From contig CAJNDS010001746.1 in the NCBI GenBank assembly GCA_905221605.1, forward strand, positions 527,797 to 587,796: a stretch of 60,000 nt of DNA, in the 5' to 3' direction. Origin of the DNA: Symbiodinium natans. Taxonomy: Eukaryota; Sar; Dinophyceae; Suessiales; Symbiodiniaceae. This document shows, piece after piece, positions 1 to 23,099 of this stretch; position 1 is the first letter of the stretch; each line of letters opens with the position of its first letter. The position numbers were made by a program, and so were the translations under genes. The notes beneath the pieces are model-generated. The model was given only the letters and a program-made list of their open reading frames with translations, made no database searches and was not told the DNA's origin.

Positions 1-1555
1 ACTCCAGGTTTCAAGTTGGGCCCAAGAGGGGCATCTTGGCCGAATCCAGGTTTCAAGTTGGGCCCAACAGGGGCATCTTGGCCGAATCCAGGTCTCAAGT
101 TGGGCCCAACAGGGGCATCTTGGCCGAATCCAGGTTTCAAGTTGGGCCCAACAGGGGCATCTTGGCCGAATCCAGGTTTCACGTTGGGCCCAAGAGGCAT
201 CTTGGCCTTCAAGTTGGGCCCGCTGTCCGAATCCAGGTTTCAAGTTGGGCCCAACAGGGGCGTCTTGGCCGAATCCAGGTTTCAGGCTGGGCCCAACAGG
301 GGCATCTTGGCCGAATCCAGGTTTCAAGTTGGGCCCAACAGGGGCATCTTGGCCGAATCCAGGTTTCAAGTTGGGGCACAGGTTTCAAGTTGGGCCCAAC
401 AGGGGCATCTTGCCCGAATCCAGGTTTCAAGTTGGGCCCAACAGGGGCATCTTGCCCGAATCCAGGTTTCAAGTTGGGCCCAACAGGGGCATCTTGGCCG
501 AATTTCAAGTTGGGCCCAACAGGGGCATCTTGGCCGAATCCAGGTTTCAAGTTGGGGCATCTTGGCCGAATCCAGGTTTCAAGTTGGGGCATCTTGGCTT
601 CAAGTTGGGCCCAACAGGGGCATCTTGGCCGAATCCAGGTTTCAAGTTGGGCCCAACAGGGGCATCTTGGCCGAATCCAGGATTCAAGTTGGGCCCAACA
701 GGGGCATCTTGGCCGAATCCAGGCTTCAAGTTGGGCCCAACAGGGGCATCTTGGCCGAATCCAGGTTTCAAGTTGGGCCCAACAGGGGCATCTTGGCCGA
801 ATCCAGGTTTCAAGTTGGGCCCAACAGGGGCATCTTGGCCGAATCCAGGTTTCAAGCTGGGCCCAACAGGGGCATCTTGGCCGAATCCAGGTTTCAAGTT
901 GGGCCCAACAGGGGCATCTTGGCCGAATCCAGGTTTCAAGTTGGGCCCAACAGGGGCATCTTGGCCGAAGCTTGGCCGAATCCAGGTTTCAAGTTGGGCC
1001 CAACAGGGGCATCTTGGCCGAATCCAGGTTTCAAGTTGGGCCCAACAGGGGCATCTTGGCCGAATCCAGGTTTCAAGTTGGGCCCAACAGGGGCATCTTG
1101 GCCGAATCCAGGTTTCAAGTTGGGCCCAAGAAAGGCATCTTGGCCGAATCCAGCTTTCAAGTTGGGCCCAAGAGGGGCATCTTGGCCGAATCCAGGTTTC
1201 AAGTTGGGCCCAAGAGGGGCATTTTGGCCGAATCCAGGTTTCAAGTTGGGCCCAACAGGGGCATCTTGGCCGAATCCAGGTTTCAAGTTGGGCCCAAGAG
1301 GGGCATCTTGGCCCAAGTTGGGCCCAACAGGGGCATCTTGGCCGAATCCAGGTTTCAAGTTGGGCCCAAGAGGGGCATCTTGGCCGAATCCAGGTTTCAA
1401 GTTGGGCCCAAGAGGGGCATCTTGGCCGAATCCAGGTTTCAAGTTGGGCCCAAGAGGGGCATCTTGGCCGAATCCAGGTTTCAAGTTGGGCCCAACAGGG
1501 GCATCTTGGCCGAATCCAGGTTTCAAGTTGGGCCCACCAGGGGCATCTTGGCGTT
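1..1555. repeat. 42-bp minisatellite, about 36 copies
   Basis: Tandem repeat with a unit of 42 bases, recognisable by GGGCCCAACAGGGGCATCTT followed by GGCCGAATCCAGGTTTCAAG. Some units are shortened (near 200, 380, 500, 545-600, 960 and 1,310) and variants with AAGA for AACA cluster after 1,120. Because 42 is a multiple of three and the unit has no stop codon in several frames, long open frames run through it on both strands; they are not genes. It lies upstream of the first visible pyrophosphatase exon and is probably inside an intron of that gene. Confidence 0.97.
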
Positions 1556-1757
1556 TTGCCATGCATCGACTTGCTTCTTGACCTGCGTCGGCTTACCGTT
1601 ATATCATGTCGACTTGCGTTTGAGGTGCATCGGTTTGCATAGATTTGCGTTTTTTTGAGATTCGTCGATGTACACAGCCTTGCAACTTTTGTAGGTGCAT
1701 CGGTTTACAGAAGAATGCATGCTGTGCGACCCGAACTCTATGCCACTGGTGGCTGAG

Positions 1758-12989
<11,232 letters not shown>

Positions 12990-13063
12990 GAGGATCGAAG
13001 CGCCGAGAGGCCTCGCGGCAAAAAACAATCCGAGCTGGAGTTCAGTTTGGCTTGGGCTTGCAG

Positions 13064-13276
13064 ACTCGCCTGACAAGCCAACCGTGGAAGAAGCCGAAGG
13101 TGAGCAAGCAAACGCGGCCCCACTAGCCGCGGTTACGCCCCTGTGTTTGTTGGCTACCCATGCAACACGCAAGGACGACGTCCTAATCGCTTGTCCACTT
13201 TCCTGCTTTTGCCGGGATAGGCGCGAATTGACCCAGATCGTCGCAAGATCATCGGAAGATCACCTCGCTCGTGTTT

Positions 13277-13308
<32 letters not shown>

Positions 13309-14148
13309 TTCTCACTCTCTCTGGATTCCTCTGCTGAAATGTCTGTTTGGCTCAAACATTTTGTGGGCCTCTCAGAGACTCAGAGAAAGGGTCCCCGAAT
13401 GGGAGAAGGCGGCGCTGCGCCGGCTGCGCCGCGGCGCGGCTTGGGCCGACTTTATGAGATTTCTCGCGCCTTTTCGCTTTGTTTTCATTTTTGTTCATCT
13501 TTGCCCGCATGTTGCATCAAGTGATCTGAGAGACCGAGGCCCCGCAAGGTCCCCGGGACCGGCGTAGGAGATGTTCCGCGCCAGCGACATCCACGGCCGC
13601 GGCCTCGGGGGTGGTCCAAGAGAACGTCCTCGCGAAAAAGACTTGTCGACTGTTTTCCTTTCTTTTTTTTTTTCTGTGTGTGTGTGTGCGAACGGGCAGA
13701 CACTTCTCCTTCGGCTCTTACGCTCGTGGGCCCCTCCTCCCGAGGTGCCCCCGCAGGGCCCAAGGGCCCGGCGATGGTCGTAGGCGCTTGGGGGGCGGCA
13801 GAAATCATCCAGCACAGAGCGCAGCTGAGCGAGAGGGGGCCCCAAGACGAATTGGGTTAAAGGTACAACATTTTACAGACATTCCGTTTGTTTTGTATTT
13901 TTGAGGAACAATAAGTAGATTTGCCCGGGATGTCAAGGAAGACTTTCAGGAGCCGAGCAAATTTTTACCGGTGGCCAGCGACCTGTTCAGGCAAGGCTGC
14001 CGCTGTCGTGCCGCCGCCCTGGCCGCTGGGCGAAAAGACGCGGTGTCTTCTTCCCACAGAGAACCGAGCTGAGTGGCTTGAGTCGCTCACCAGGGCTTCG
14101 GGCGGCAAGGGCTGGAGCGGCAAAGGAGGCGAGCTTGTGAAGCGGTGA
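13064..14148 (+). CDS. Unidentified host gene, exon-like segments
   Basis: Downstream of the pyrophosphatase stop several short segments have coding-like composition and follow AG acceptors: about 13,064-13,100 (SPDKPTVEEAE), 13,388-13,460 (VPEWEKAALRRLRRGAAWAD), 13,588-13,640, 13,762-13,850 (AMVVGAWGAAEIIQHRAQLS), 13,918-14,035 (ARDVKEDFQEPSKFLPVASD) and a last one, 14,060-14,148, ending LTRASGGKGWSGKGGELVKR then TGA. The order and joins are inferred and I recognise no family. The first segment could instead be transcribed with the pyrophosphatase 3' end. Confidence 0.35.
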
Positions 14149-16240
14149 AGCATGGTGAAGCGGCAATCCGGAGCTGTGGACAAAGTTACAGTTCTGAACT
14201 TGTGCTGTTGTGGCTGTATTTGTACAGGTGATCTTGGGGGCGTTGGCGGCTGCCCAGGCCCAGCCCAGACGTGCTTTTGAGTGCGAGCGCGCGCCTGGAT
14301 CCTGCCTGCTGGAGTTTGCATCTGGAGCCTGCGCCTGGAAACATGCGGGAGCCTCGCCAGGCAAAAGCGCCGCTGTGACGCCGCCTTGGCTCGGTCCCGA
14401 GGGTCTCTCCAAAGCTGCTTCTGCGAAGTCCGCTTTGGTCCGCAAGAGTAGGAAAGCCTCTTTCAGACTTGATGCGCCCGGCCTCTCACTCGCGTAGAAT
14501 CAGTGAGCGTCAGAAATGCTGTCAGCCTCACATGCCCCACCACGTCGGGGCCGGTTTTCCTCCTGTCTCTTCTTTCATCTCCAGTCAAGTGCAGTGTGTG
14601 AAATGTAGCCGTATGGAAGCGATACACATCACTGGGACTGGGAGGGTCTGCAATCAGTCACTTCGAAGAGACATGCTGCAGGGCCAGTGGCGCGAAGGGC
14701 TGGAGCAAAGGCCGGGCGCTTCCGCCATCCGGAGCCCCGCTGCGTGTAGCCTGCTGCGTGCATGTGGCGCCTGATGGCCAGGCGACATGATTCCGAGCCC
14801 GGATGTTGCGCCAGCACTTCCGCTCAATCCCGTCGTTCCAGGAGGTGCGACTGCAGCTTTTGCACTTTGCAAGCTCCTGCGACCTTGTGCATCTAGAATG
14901 TTTTGCTGTTTGTGAGGATACGGTCCTGCCAAAGCTGCGCAACCTCAAATACCTCAGCCCTCTGTGCGAATGCCTTGAGCATTTCAGTTCCAAAGACATT
15001 CCAAAAGACATGCCTGGGAGTGTTCGAAGATCTATCCTTTCAGCGAGGTTTGCTGCTCCATACGGCAAGGGTGGAGTTGCCAAGACGAGGCAGAATGTGT
15101 GGAGAGGACGCAGAGATGCACTGACTACCAGACCAGAACACTGAACACTCGAGCTAGTAGTAAACAACGGGTACGCAAGCTGAGCCGTAAAGATGATGTG
15201 CTGCATTCTGCTGCACTATACCACCCGTCTTTCATGTTGCTTCATGTTGCTGCATGTTGCCTTTCTTCTCCAGTTGAACCCCTCCGCAGGCCGGTGACCG
15301 CAGGCAAGGCCTTCGTGCCATTGCCGGTCTCCAGGCAACAGGCGCCCTCCCCGCGCCCCCCCCCCCCCCATGCGCCCCCCATGCCCCCTTTGAAGCTTTG
15401 GTTTTTGGGGCGCCAGTTCTCTGTGGTCTTCCGAGTTCGAGGCTTCGAGAGCATTTGAGTTTCGTGTGCTGAGCCTCCGCTTGCCTGTCTTTTCTGGCCC
15501 TTGGGCCTCTTGGCTCCAGATTCCAGTCTCACTGAGCCAATTGAAGGCGACAAGAGTCACTTAGAGAAGGCCCTTCGAACTAAGGTGACGAAGTCTAGAT
15601 GGTCGCAAAACACACATGCGCAACTGACAGTACCATCGTCTTTCATTGAGTTGGGGGCCGGGCGCGGGGTGTTGAATTCCCTTCGCGACGCTCCGAGACC
15701 ATGGCTGGGCGGGTGCAGGCTCGGGAGTTTCTCGTTCCTCTCACGCACTTCTGCCCATCTGTCCTGGCTGCTCTCTGAATTCTTCCGACGCTCCAGTAAG
15801 TGGCGCCGATGTCGCCCTGCCAGGAAGACTGAGACCCGCGGCTTAGGAGCACAGCGCGGATGGATCACTGCACCTCCGTGCCGAATTTGGGAGTGGCAGG
15901 CTGGGCGTGTTAGGACGCAAGCTGGAAAACCGCAGACCTTGTTTGCAAAACTTGGGCCGTCAAAAATGCCGAGAGCCGGGGTTTTTGATATTTTGTGCCC
16001 ATGTCCACTCTCTGAAGTGGTCTTTTTTCTTGCTCTTGAGCTGCTCTTTTTTGCCCTCCCTGCTCCCTGCGAGGCCCATCCGCCGGGCTGGAGGATTGTG
16101 GCTCCACCGTCAGTTCGCCGGTGGCGCCTTGCACAGGCATATCTGGTGAGAGAGGGGATGTAATTGCTTCTCATGGTGTGCGGATGTCGCCTTTCAGGAT
16201 TGCACAGGGGGAGCCTGCCCTCCTTTCGCTCACTTTGTTT
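14149..16240. other. Host region without a recognised gene
   Basis: GC-rich sequence with moderate open frames on both strands, none with a family match I can defend. Short exon-like pieces occur, for example near 15,640 (a PSSFIELGAGRG-like string that resembles an S-adenosylmethionine-binding loop), but no further motif supports a gene. A run of 15 C is at about 15,356-15,370. Confidence 0.5.
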
Positions 16241-16249
16241 TCATGCGCG

Positions 16250-16252
16250 TGC

Positions 16253-16291
<39 letters not shown>

Positions 16292-16586
16292 TCTCTGTGT
16301 CTCTGTGTCTCTGTGTGTGTGTGTGTGTGTGTGTGTGTCTCTGTGTGTGTGTGTGTCTCTCTGTGTCTCTGTGTCTCTGTGTGTGTGTGTGTGTGTGTCT
16401 GTGTGTGTGCCTCTGTGTGTCTCTGTGTGTCTCTGTGTGTCTCTGTGTGTCTCTGTGTGTCTCTGTGTGTCTCTGTGTGTCTCTGTGTGTCTCTGTGTGT
16501 CTCTGTGTGTCTCTGTGTGTCTCTGTGTGTCTCTGTGTGTCTCTGTGTGTCTCTCGATGTCTCTGGGTGTCTGTGTCTGTGACTGT

Positions 16587-16622
<36 letters not shown>
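16250..16622. repeat. TG microsatellite with TCTC punctuation
   Basis: About 370 bases of TG repeats interrupted regularly by TCTC. From about 16,400 to 16,550 this makes a nearly perfect 10-bp higher-order unit, CTGTGTGTCT. Open frames through it are artefacts. Confidence 0.97.
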
Positions 16623-16624
<2 letters not shown>

Positions 16625-18240
16625 TTGGTCGGGTGGTTGGGTTGGTTGGGTTGGCATGGAATGTGTGTGTGGAGGAGAAGGCCAGGAAGCTGTTGTGGAC
16701 TGAAGCCCCCCCGCCCATCATTTTTTGCTGCCACTGCAGCAAAGCGAATGAATCGTTAGAGTGACATGCTGCTCTTGCGGCTTTCAGAACTTCTGAGAGC
16801 ACGAAAGGCTGCATTTCGCTTCTCTTTCGCTCCTCTCTCTCTCTCTATCTCTTTCTCTCTCTGTCGTCTTCATCTTGCTGTCTTAGCTGGAGTGACGCCA
16901 CGATGACCACGATGACCTCAATTTCGCTGTGTCTCTCTTCGGCACAAATCTACGACACGTGGATACACGTGGACAAGACGTGCTGCTACGCTCTAAGATA
17001 TGAGTTATTCTTCTCTTCGACTCTGCGACCCCTTCTGCACTGCTACCAGTACCATCTGCCGCCCACCTCTACCGGATTCTGGCTCCAGCGGCATTGCCCG
17101 GCATTGCACGTCATTGCACCGCTGGTACGGCTGGCGGACCGGACTTTAACGCTAACACTGCAGCTGTTCCTGGTGATCTCGGACCACCGCCAGAAACTAT
17201 GATAGCGACACTCTGAAGCTTCGATCGGAGCTACGAATTGACGAGACAGCTTCCACGTCTTGGTGACTTCGTTGTGCAGGTTCCGTCAGAGCCCTTCCTC
17301 CTCGGAGCAGTATCACAGAGGCTGGGAGCACAGCGAACGAAGGGCTCAGATGGGAGCTATAGGAGCTCCCCTTGTCGGCATGATCACCTGGGGGCTCTCT
17401 TTAGGCTCGGTCTTTTTCTGAGCTTTGAGGTCATCGCGCCCGGCACTCCTCGGCGGCGGCCCCGCGCCAGGCGCGGCGGCAGGGGCACACTCCTCTGGGC
17501 ACTCTTAACGGCCACGTAATGGCCACGTAATGGCCCACGCGCTGAAAACTTTGCAGGAAACTGCGGCCACGAAGCACACCTTGCTCACCTTGCTCACCTT
17601 GCTCGCAGGCCCATCGCAGTGCTCGACCGCACGGAGTCCCCTGACCAGGACGAGCGCAGTTCGCATGCTCTGCATAGCATTCTTTTCTCTCGGCACGCTT
17701 GGCAGCGTGCTCGGCTGCCTCGGCTACAGGGGGCCACGGGAAGCCAGCAGAAGGCACACGAAGTACAACGAAACAATGGCAAGTTGCAGGAGCCATCGGC
17801 GGGCGACCAGCTCAGGATCAGTGATCAGGCATCATCTCAGTGTCGGTCTGGGCAACGTTTGTATATTCTACGCAGCACCGTCACACTTAAGGCGCCCTGA
17901 GCCCCCTTCTCTTTCCAAGGCCTCCCGTGGGGCAGCAGCTGCAGCAATACCACTCCACGAGGACAGCCGGACCGAAAATGGGTTGAAGATGGGGACGCTA
18001 TGGGACGCTTGTCTCAGCGGGCGGTTTTGCCCTCATTGCTCACGGTGTGAAGGTCATGGCCGGAGGTCCTTGCGGTCAGAGGACTCCCTCGCTTGCCTCG
18101 GGCCAAGCAGAGCCGCCCCGATTCTGCCAAGTCTCTGTAGGGTGAAGTTCTGTCTTCCGAGAGCACAAACTCTCTCCGTGTGTATGTGTGTGCGTGTGTG
18201 TTCCCCCCTTTGTTTTTGAGAGAGAGAGAGAGAGAGAGAC
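16623..18240. other. Host region without a recognised gene
   Basis: GC-rich sequence with CT and AG microsatellites near 16,835 and 18,220. Scattered open frames on both strands have no recognisable domain. Three ACCTTGCTC units repeat at about 17,579-17,607. Confidence 0.5.
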
Positions 18241-18241
18241 C

Positions 18242-18610
18242 CTCGGTTCAGTGTGTCGACCGGAGCCGAGGGTAGTGTACGCGCTTACTAATATCTTTAC
18301 AGGCGCGTATATTACAATAGTATTATTCTGGCGGCCACAATAATAAATAATAAATTGGCCGCACTCATTACGTTCTTTCTCCTTTATTAGTATTTACACG
18401 GGCCATTAAGTATATTATAATGAGGCCCGTGTACTCCCTAATGATAATACCGTGAAGAGAGCACACAATAATATTAATTGCAAAGAAATGTAATGCATGC
18501 GCGAATTAATATTATAGTGTGAGAACGAAACACGGGCGTGAATACAAGAATTATAGTTGGACGCCCGAATACTATTAATATGAAGAGAACAGTAATAATA
18601 TTATTGCAAT
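18242..18610. repeat. AT-rich cluster of consecutive hairpins
   Basis: An AT-rich island inside GC-rich host DNA made of successive inverted repeats with different stems: 18242-18270 (CTCGG/CCGAG), 18278-18309 (TACGCGC/GCGCGTA), 18331-18362 (GCGGCCA/TGGCCGC), 18396-18432 (ACACGGGCC/GGCCCGTGT, 9 of 9), 18462-18521 (long AT stem closed by CACAC/GTGTG) and 18533-18567 (CGGGCGT/ACGCCCG). Self-complementary AATAATATTATT then occurs twice. The loops are AT-rich. No open frame of note. Confidence 0.8.
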
Positions 18611-18669
18611 GAACTTCGTGAAGCGTGAATAATATTATTAATGTGAACGAAATTCATCCTATTCACGGG

Positions 18670-19592
18670 ACAAGAGTAAAAGACCACCGAGGCCCTCCCA
18701 CGCCGTCGCAGCCTTCGCACGTCAGCCGGAAGTGCCCACCCAAGGGTCAAAAAGGGGATTGAGAGCCAAGATAAGAGTCAAGCAGCCAGAGAAGAAGGCA
18801 GGAAACCGAGTGAGAAGCGCCTTGAGATTCACAGAAGTCAGAGCTGCTCCGATCTGCCCCGAGGCCCCGCGCCCTGGCGCTCTCGAACTCGCTGATGTCC
18901 CTGCGGTCCATGTCCGCCGCCGCCTCAAAAGAAGAGATGGCTCAGAGGGCAACTCTCTCCCTCTCTCTCCCTCTCTCTTTCTCCCTTTTGGCCCTTTTGC
19001 TCTGCCGAGGAGCATTCCATTCCCTGTCCGGAGTGTCCAGAAACGCCTTCCCCGGCAGCTTGGATGGAACTGTCTCCAAGGGCTTTGGCTATTCTAAGTT
19101 CTGCTCAATAAAGTTCTCTGTTGAATTCGCCCTCTCTCTCTCTCTCTCTTCTCAAGGCCCAATTTGCCCCCCCGCCCCCCCCCCCCCCCCCCCCCCATTG
19201 GCACCGCGGAGCCCAGGCACGGGAGGACTTTAAGGCGCCTCCACGCGGCATCGCCGTGGTCTTCTTTGACTTCGCCCGGCCCCTGGTCTTGGGGGTTCTC
19301 GTAGTGCGGTGGCGGCGACGGCTCAGCATGCCGGGCGAAGCTCCCTCTTCGCGCAAGAAGAACACTCTGTTGGTTTTGTCAGCTTTTCTCTTTTCTGAGA
19401 GTTTTCTGAGAGCTTGTGAGGATGGCACCTTGACGGCCACTCCGGGCGACCGCGCAGCGCGCAGGACCAAACAGGTCGAGCTGTGCGCCGGGGCCTCGGA
19501 AGCCGCCACTCAGAAACCCTCAAGCACAGAAGGGCGCCCAGAACCATGCCACATGCTCTCTCGAGAGGAAGGCAACACGAACTCGAGAGACA

Positions 19593-19635
<43 letters not shown>

Positions 19636-20395
19636 AGAAGAAGAGAGAGACAGAGAGTCAGAGAGACAGAGAGCGAGAGGCAGAAGGAAGAGAAATGCAG
19701 AAGGAAGAGAGCTGCAGAAGAAGAATGGGAAGAAGAAGAAGGTGAGAGAGAGTGACCCCCTAACTCGCACTCGCTGGAAAGAAGGAAGGTAGGAAGGAGA
19801 GCAAGAGAGAGCCTGTCTGTGCACCAGTGCCATAGTTGTTTTGCGCTGGGCCCGCCCTACGGGAGCCCTAAGCCCCTCAAGCAAGAAATCAAGACAGAAA
19901 GAACGAAGAGCGAGCCTGTCTACAGTGGGGAAGCTGGTCCAGCCGGAAGCCAAGAAGAGGAAAGGCGTGGAGCATTTACTGCAAGAAGCCGGTGGACGGG
20001 CGACGGACGCTCCCTAGCTCTCTACCCCCGCCCCCCTCCGAAGCAGAGAGCCTCAGAGTACAACTCTACAACTTCCAGGATGTACAAACTTAGTACAAGC
20101 GCTCGGAAGGTATCGTGCAAGACGACGTCGCTTGCCACCAGGCGAAGGAAGCCCCCAAAATCAAGGAAAGAGAAGCAGAACACGGCAATGGAGCATTCAA
20201 CGGAAGTGAATGGGTTGTTGGCGACAGCTTCCCCCCGCCACCTGTCCAACCTCGAGTGTTGTACGGTTCTGACGCACCTAGGGTCGTTTCAGGTACCAAT
20301 TTCAGGTCCGGTGCTCAGGAACCAAACGGGAGACAATTCAGAACCACACAGGGGGCATTTCAGACGCACACATGGTGCATTTCAGGCGCACTACT
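18670..20395. other. Host region without a recognised gene
   Basis: Contains CT tracts (18,955-18,985 and 19,132-19,150), a C run (19,170-19,195) and an AG tract (19,590-19,632). An exon-like segment near 19,210-19,330 (frame with GIAVVFFDFARPLVLGVLVV) may be coding but I cannot link it to a gene. Confidence 0.45.
20284..20392. repeat. TTTCAGG-motif cluster, left flank of telomere-like array
   Basis: Four or five copies of a motif around TTTCAGGTCC or TTTCAGGCGCAC precede the telomere-like array. The same motif occurs in reverse complement on its other side. Confidence 0.6.
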
Positions 20396-20397
20396 TA

Positions 20398-21030
20398 TGG
20401 TTTAGGGTTTAGGGTTTGGGGATTAGGTTTTAGGGTGTAGGGTTTCGGGTTTAGGGTTTCGGGTTTGGGGTTTAGGGTTTAGGGTTTAGGGCTTACGGTT
20501 TAGGGTTTACGGTTTAGGGTTTAGGGCTTAGGGTTTACGGTTTAGGGTTTAGGGCTTAGGGTTTAGGGTTTAGGGTTTAGGGTTTAGGTTGTAAGGTTTA
20601 GGGGGTTTAGTGTTTAGGCTTTAGGGTTTCGGGTTTAGGTTTTAGGGTTTAGGGTTTCGGGTTTAGGGTTTCGGGTTTAGGGTTTAGGGTTTAGGGTTTA
20701 GGGTTTACGGTTTAGGGTTTACGGTTTAGGGTTTAGGGCTTAGGGTTTACGGTTTAGGGTTTAGGGCTTAGGGTTTAGGGTTTAGGGTTTAGGGTTTAGG
20801 TTGTAAGGTTTAGGGGGTTTAGGGTTTAGGCTTTAGGGTTTGGGGTTTAGGTTTTAGGGTTTAGGGTTTCGGGTTTAGGGTTTCGGGTTTAGGGTTTAGG
20901 GTTTTGAGTTTAGGGTTTAGGGTTTACGGTTTAGGGTTTTCGGTTGAGGGTCTAGGGTTTAGGGTTCAGGGCTTAGGGTTTAGGGTTTAGGGTTTAGGGT
21001 TTAGGTTTTAGGTTTTAGGTTTTAGTTTAG
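20398..21030. repeat. Interstitial degenerate TTTAGGG telomere-like array
   Basis: About 630 bases of TTTAGGG heptamers with variants (TTTCGGG, TTTACGG, CTTAGGG, TTTTAGGG). A distinctive junction, TTGTAAGGTTTAGGGGG, occurs at 20,589 and again at 20,801. The surrounding variants repeat in the same order, so there is a higher-order unit of about 212 bases. It lies between host segments, not at a chromosome end in this assembly. Confidence 0.95.
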
Positions 21031-21067
21031 GGCGGCACAAAGTGTCAACTTGTGGCTTTCTGGTCGT

Positions 21068-21205
21068 GCCGGACCTGAAACGCACCTTGGCCTGTACGAC
21101 ACGCAGTCCAGCAGAGCCTGAAACGCACCTCCGCGGCCACGCACGGCGGACCTGAAACGCACACCCCCGTTCACGGTCGGGCGGACCCGAAACGCGCTTT
21201 GACCG
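21068..21205. repeat. Tandem GACCTGAAACGCAC motif, right flank of telomere-like array
   Basis: Four copies of GGACCTGAAACGCAC or close variants at about 21,069, 21,114, 21,149 and 21,183, spaced 34-45 bases apart. The motif is the reverse complement of the one left of the telomere-like array, so the array is bracketed by inverted copies. Confidence 0.75.
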
Positions 21206-21821
21206 TCCAACCTCTCTCCTCGTCGGACCTTCGGCATGGCTCCCGGCTGCGTCGGGGCACATGTCGCCACGACCCGCGGGTTGGCCGTCCGAGTCTTTCT
21301 CCGCGAGATGAAAGGGGGACCTCAGTCGGCGCAAATCAATCATAGCCCCGAACATTGCGGAGACCCGAATGCAAGTTCTTGGGCCGTCAAGGGTTTGGAC
21401 GGACAGAGTTATTCCGAGTGGCCGAAGCCCACATGCAGATTTCCGCTTGCACACCGAAGCAAAGAGCTGCATACCAAAGAGGAACCTACATCAGTTCAAG
21501 GCCGTTTTCTGGTAGTTCTCTAGCTCTATGATCGCTGTCCAGAGGCGTGGCTTTCCTGTGCTGCTGCTCTGTATGCAGCTATTGTCAGAAGCAATTTGTT
21601 TTCTGCTGCCCCATCTGGTTGTGTGTTGCTTTAGTCTGGTTCTCCGCGTTTTTCTTGTCGTACTGTCCCCGTGTATTGCTAGCTCTCTCTCTCTCTCTCT
21701 CTGTCTTTCTCGCTCTCTGTCTCTCTCTCTCTCTCTCTCTTGCCTTCCTCTCCCCCTCTCCCTCTCTTTCCTTTCTCACTCTCTCTCTCTCTCTCTTGCT
21801 TTATCTCTTTCTTTCTCTCTC

Positions 21822-21869
<48 letters not shown>

Positions 21870-22176
21870 GGGGGTGATCTGAGAGATTCTGTGATTGAGG
21901 AGCGGGCGGCCATGTTGGAGCCCAGACTCAGGGGCCTGCCTGCCCGGCCAGTGTTTTTGGGCGCCTTTTCGCGCCTCTCTTCGTTATCATTGTGCTATAT
22001 GATAAGAACAGGAGTCTTGTGGTTACTTCTCTTACTACTGAAAATGCTGAGGAACCATTGTCGCACATGATGAAAAATGACATTTCTCTTGTTATCTTCA
22101 TGCTGACAGTATACTTGCCATGAGAAATGACATGTCTGTTAGCTCTCTGACTACCTCTGCTGGGGCGCTGGGCCAG
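21206..22176. other. Host region with long CT microsatellite
   Basis: An interrupted CTCT/CTTT microsatellite fills about 21,682-21,868. No gene is recognised in the rest. Confidence 0.6.
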
Positions 22177-23087
22177 GCGGGCTGACGGGGCCTCGCTGGG
22201 CATCATCTCCAAGAGCACCGAGGCGGAACGCACGGACAACCGGGTCACACATAAAATGCCTTGTGTACTTGTTTGCTTCATTCTGTACTAATATGTCTCA
22301 AAGTATACATGTAGTAAGTAAGGAATACGACCAAGAGCCTCATCAGAGTTATACATGTAGCAATAAAGATGATGTGTGTATGTATACATCTATACACATA
22401 TACATATATGCATATATACATATATGTATATACACATAAAATCATATTACTAGAACCTTAAACACAGAGCGACCAGGGGAGAGCGACACACGCACATACA
22501 CACTCGCAGACAGAGTGAGAGGCCCCTGGGGGAGAGATCTGGGAATTGAAGTTCGGCGCGAAACTGTCTGGGAATTGAAGGTTTGCAAGGTTTGTAATGG
22601 TTGGTACGGTTGATAGGGTCAACAGGGTTGAGGGGCCTCTTGAACTTCAGATTGCTTTCTTGTTCGCTCCGCACTTTGTCCCGCCAGGGCACCATCCGCA
22701 GCGCCCTCGAGGCAAGTGGCCTGCTCAAGTTCTTCGACGCCCCGCTCGTGGCCAAGGTGAGAAGGGAATGAGAAGAGAAGGGGCATGTGCGGGCATATGC
22801 AGGTTAAGCGGGAACATGCGGGCGGACGATAAAAGGGGGCGCGAGTTGTTACCAGAGAGAGAGAGAAAGAGAGAGGAAGATCACGTGTGTGTGGTGTAAG
22901 CTCCGCTCCCTTCGCCTCTTGCAAAAGGCCGTGGGCTTCGAGGGCAAGGCCGGGAAGACAGGAAGACAGGAAGATGTTTTTTCTCCCCTTCGCGGACCCT
23001 GGGGGCAAAGTGCTGGGCAAAGTGCTGGGCAGAGTGCTGGGCAGAGTGTTCTCGGAGGCCGGCTTCATCGAGGACCTGGCCCTGCTC
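22177..23087 (+). CDS. Unidentified host gene, four exons
   Basis: Coding-quality exons bounded by AG acceptors: 22177-22243 (SLGIISKSTEAERTDNR), 22688-22756 (GTIRSALEASGLLKFFDAPL, then GTGAGA, a canonical donor), 22928 to about 22954 (AVGFEGKAG) and about 23047-23087 (VFSEAGFIEDLALL). Phases of the first two joins agree. The gene probably extends both ways. Function unknown; it might join the exon set at 27.2-30.0 kb as one long gene. Confidence 0.45.
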
Positions 23088-23099
23088 GGCTGGCCTGTT

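Noticed and set aside
16-1658. Long proline/glycine-rich open frames on both strands
   Set aside because: They are translations of the 42-bp minisatellite and have no independent coding signal.
15501-16163. tRNA methyltransferase-like gene suggested by a FIELGAGRG string
   Set aside because: Only one short loop-like motif; no second motif or matching exons nearby.
16121-16814. Cys/Val- and Thr/His-rich open frames
   Set aside because: Translations of the TG/TCTC microsatellite.
20398-21030. True chromosome end
   Set aside because: The array is degenerate and flanked on both sides by other sequence, so it is interstitial unless the assembly is wrong.
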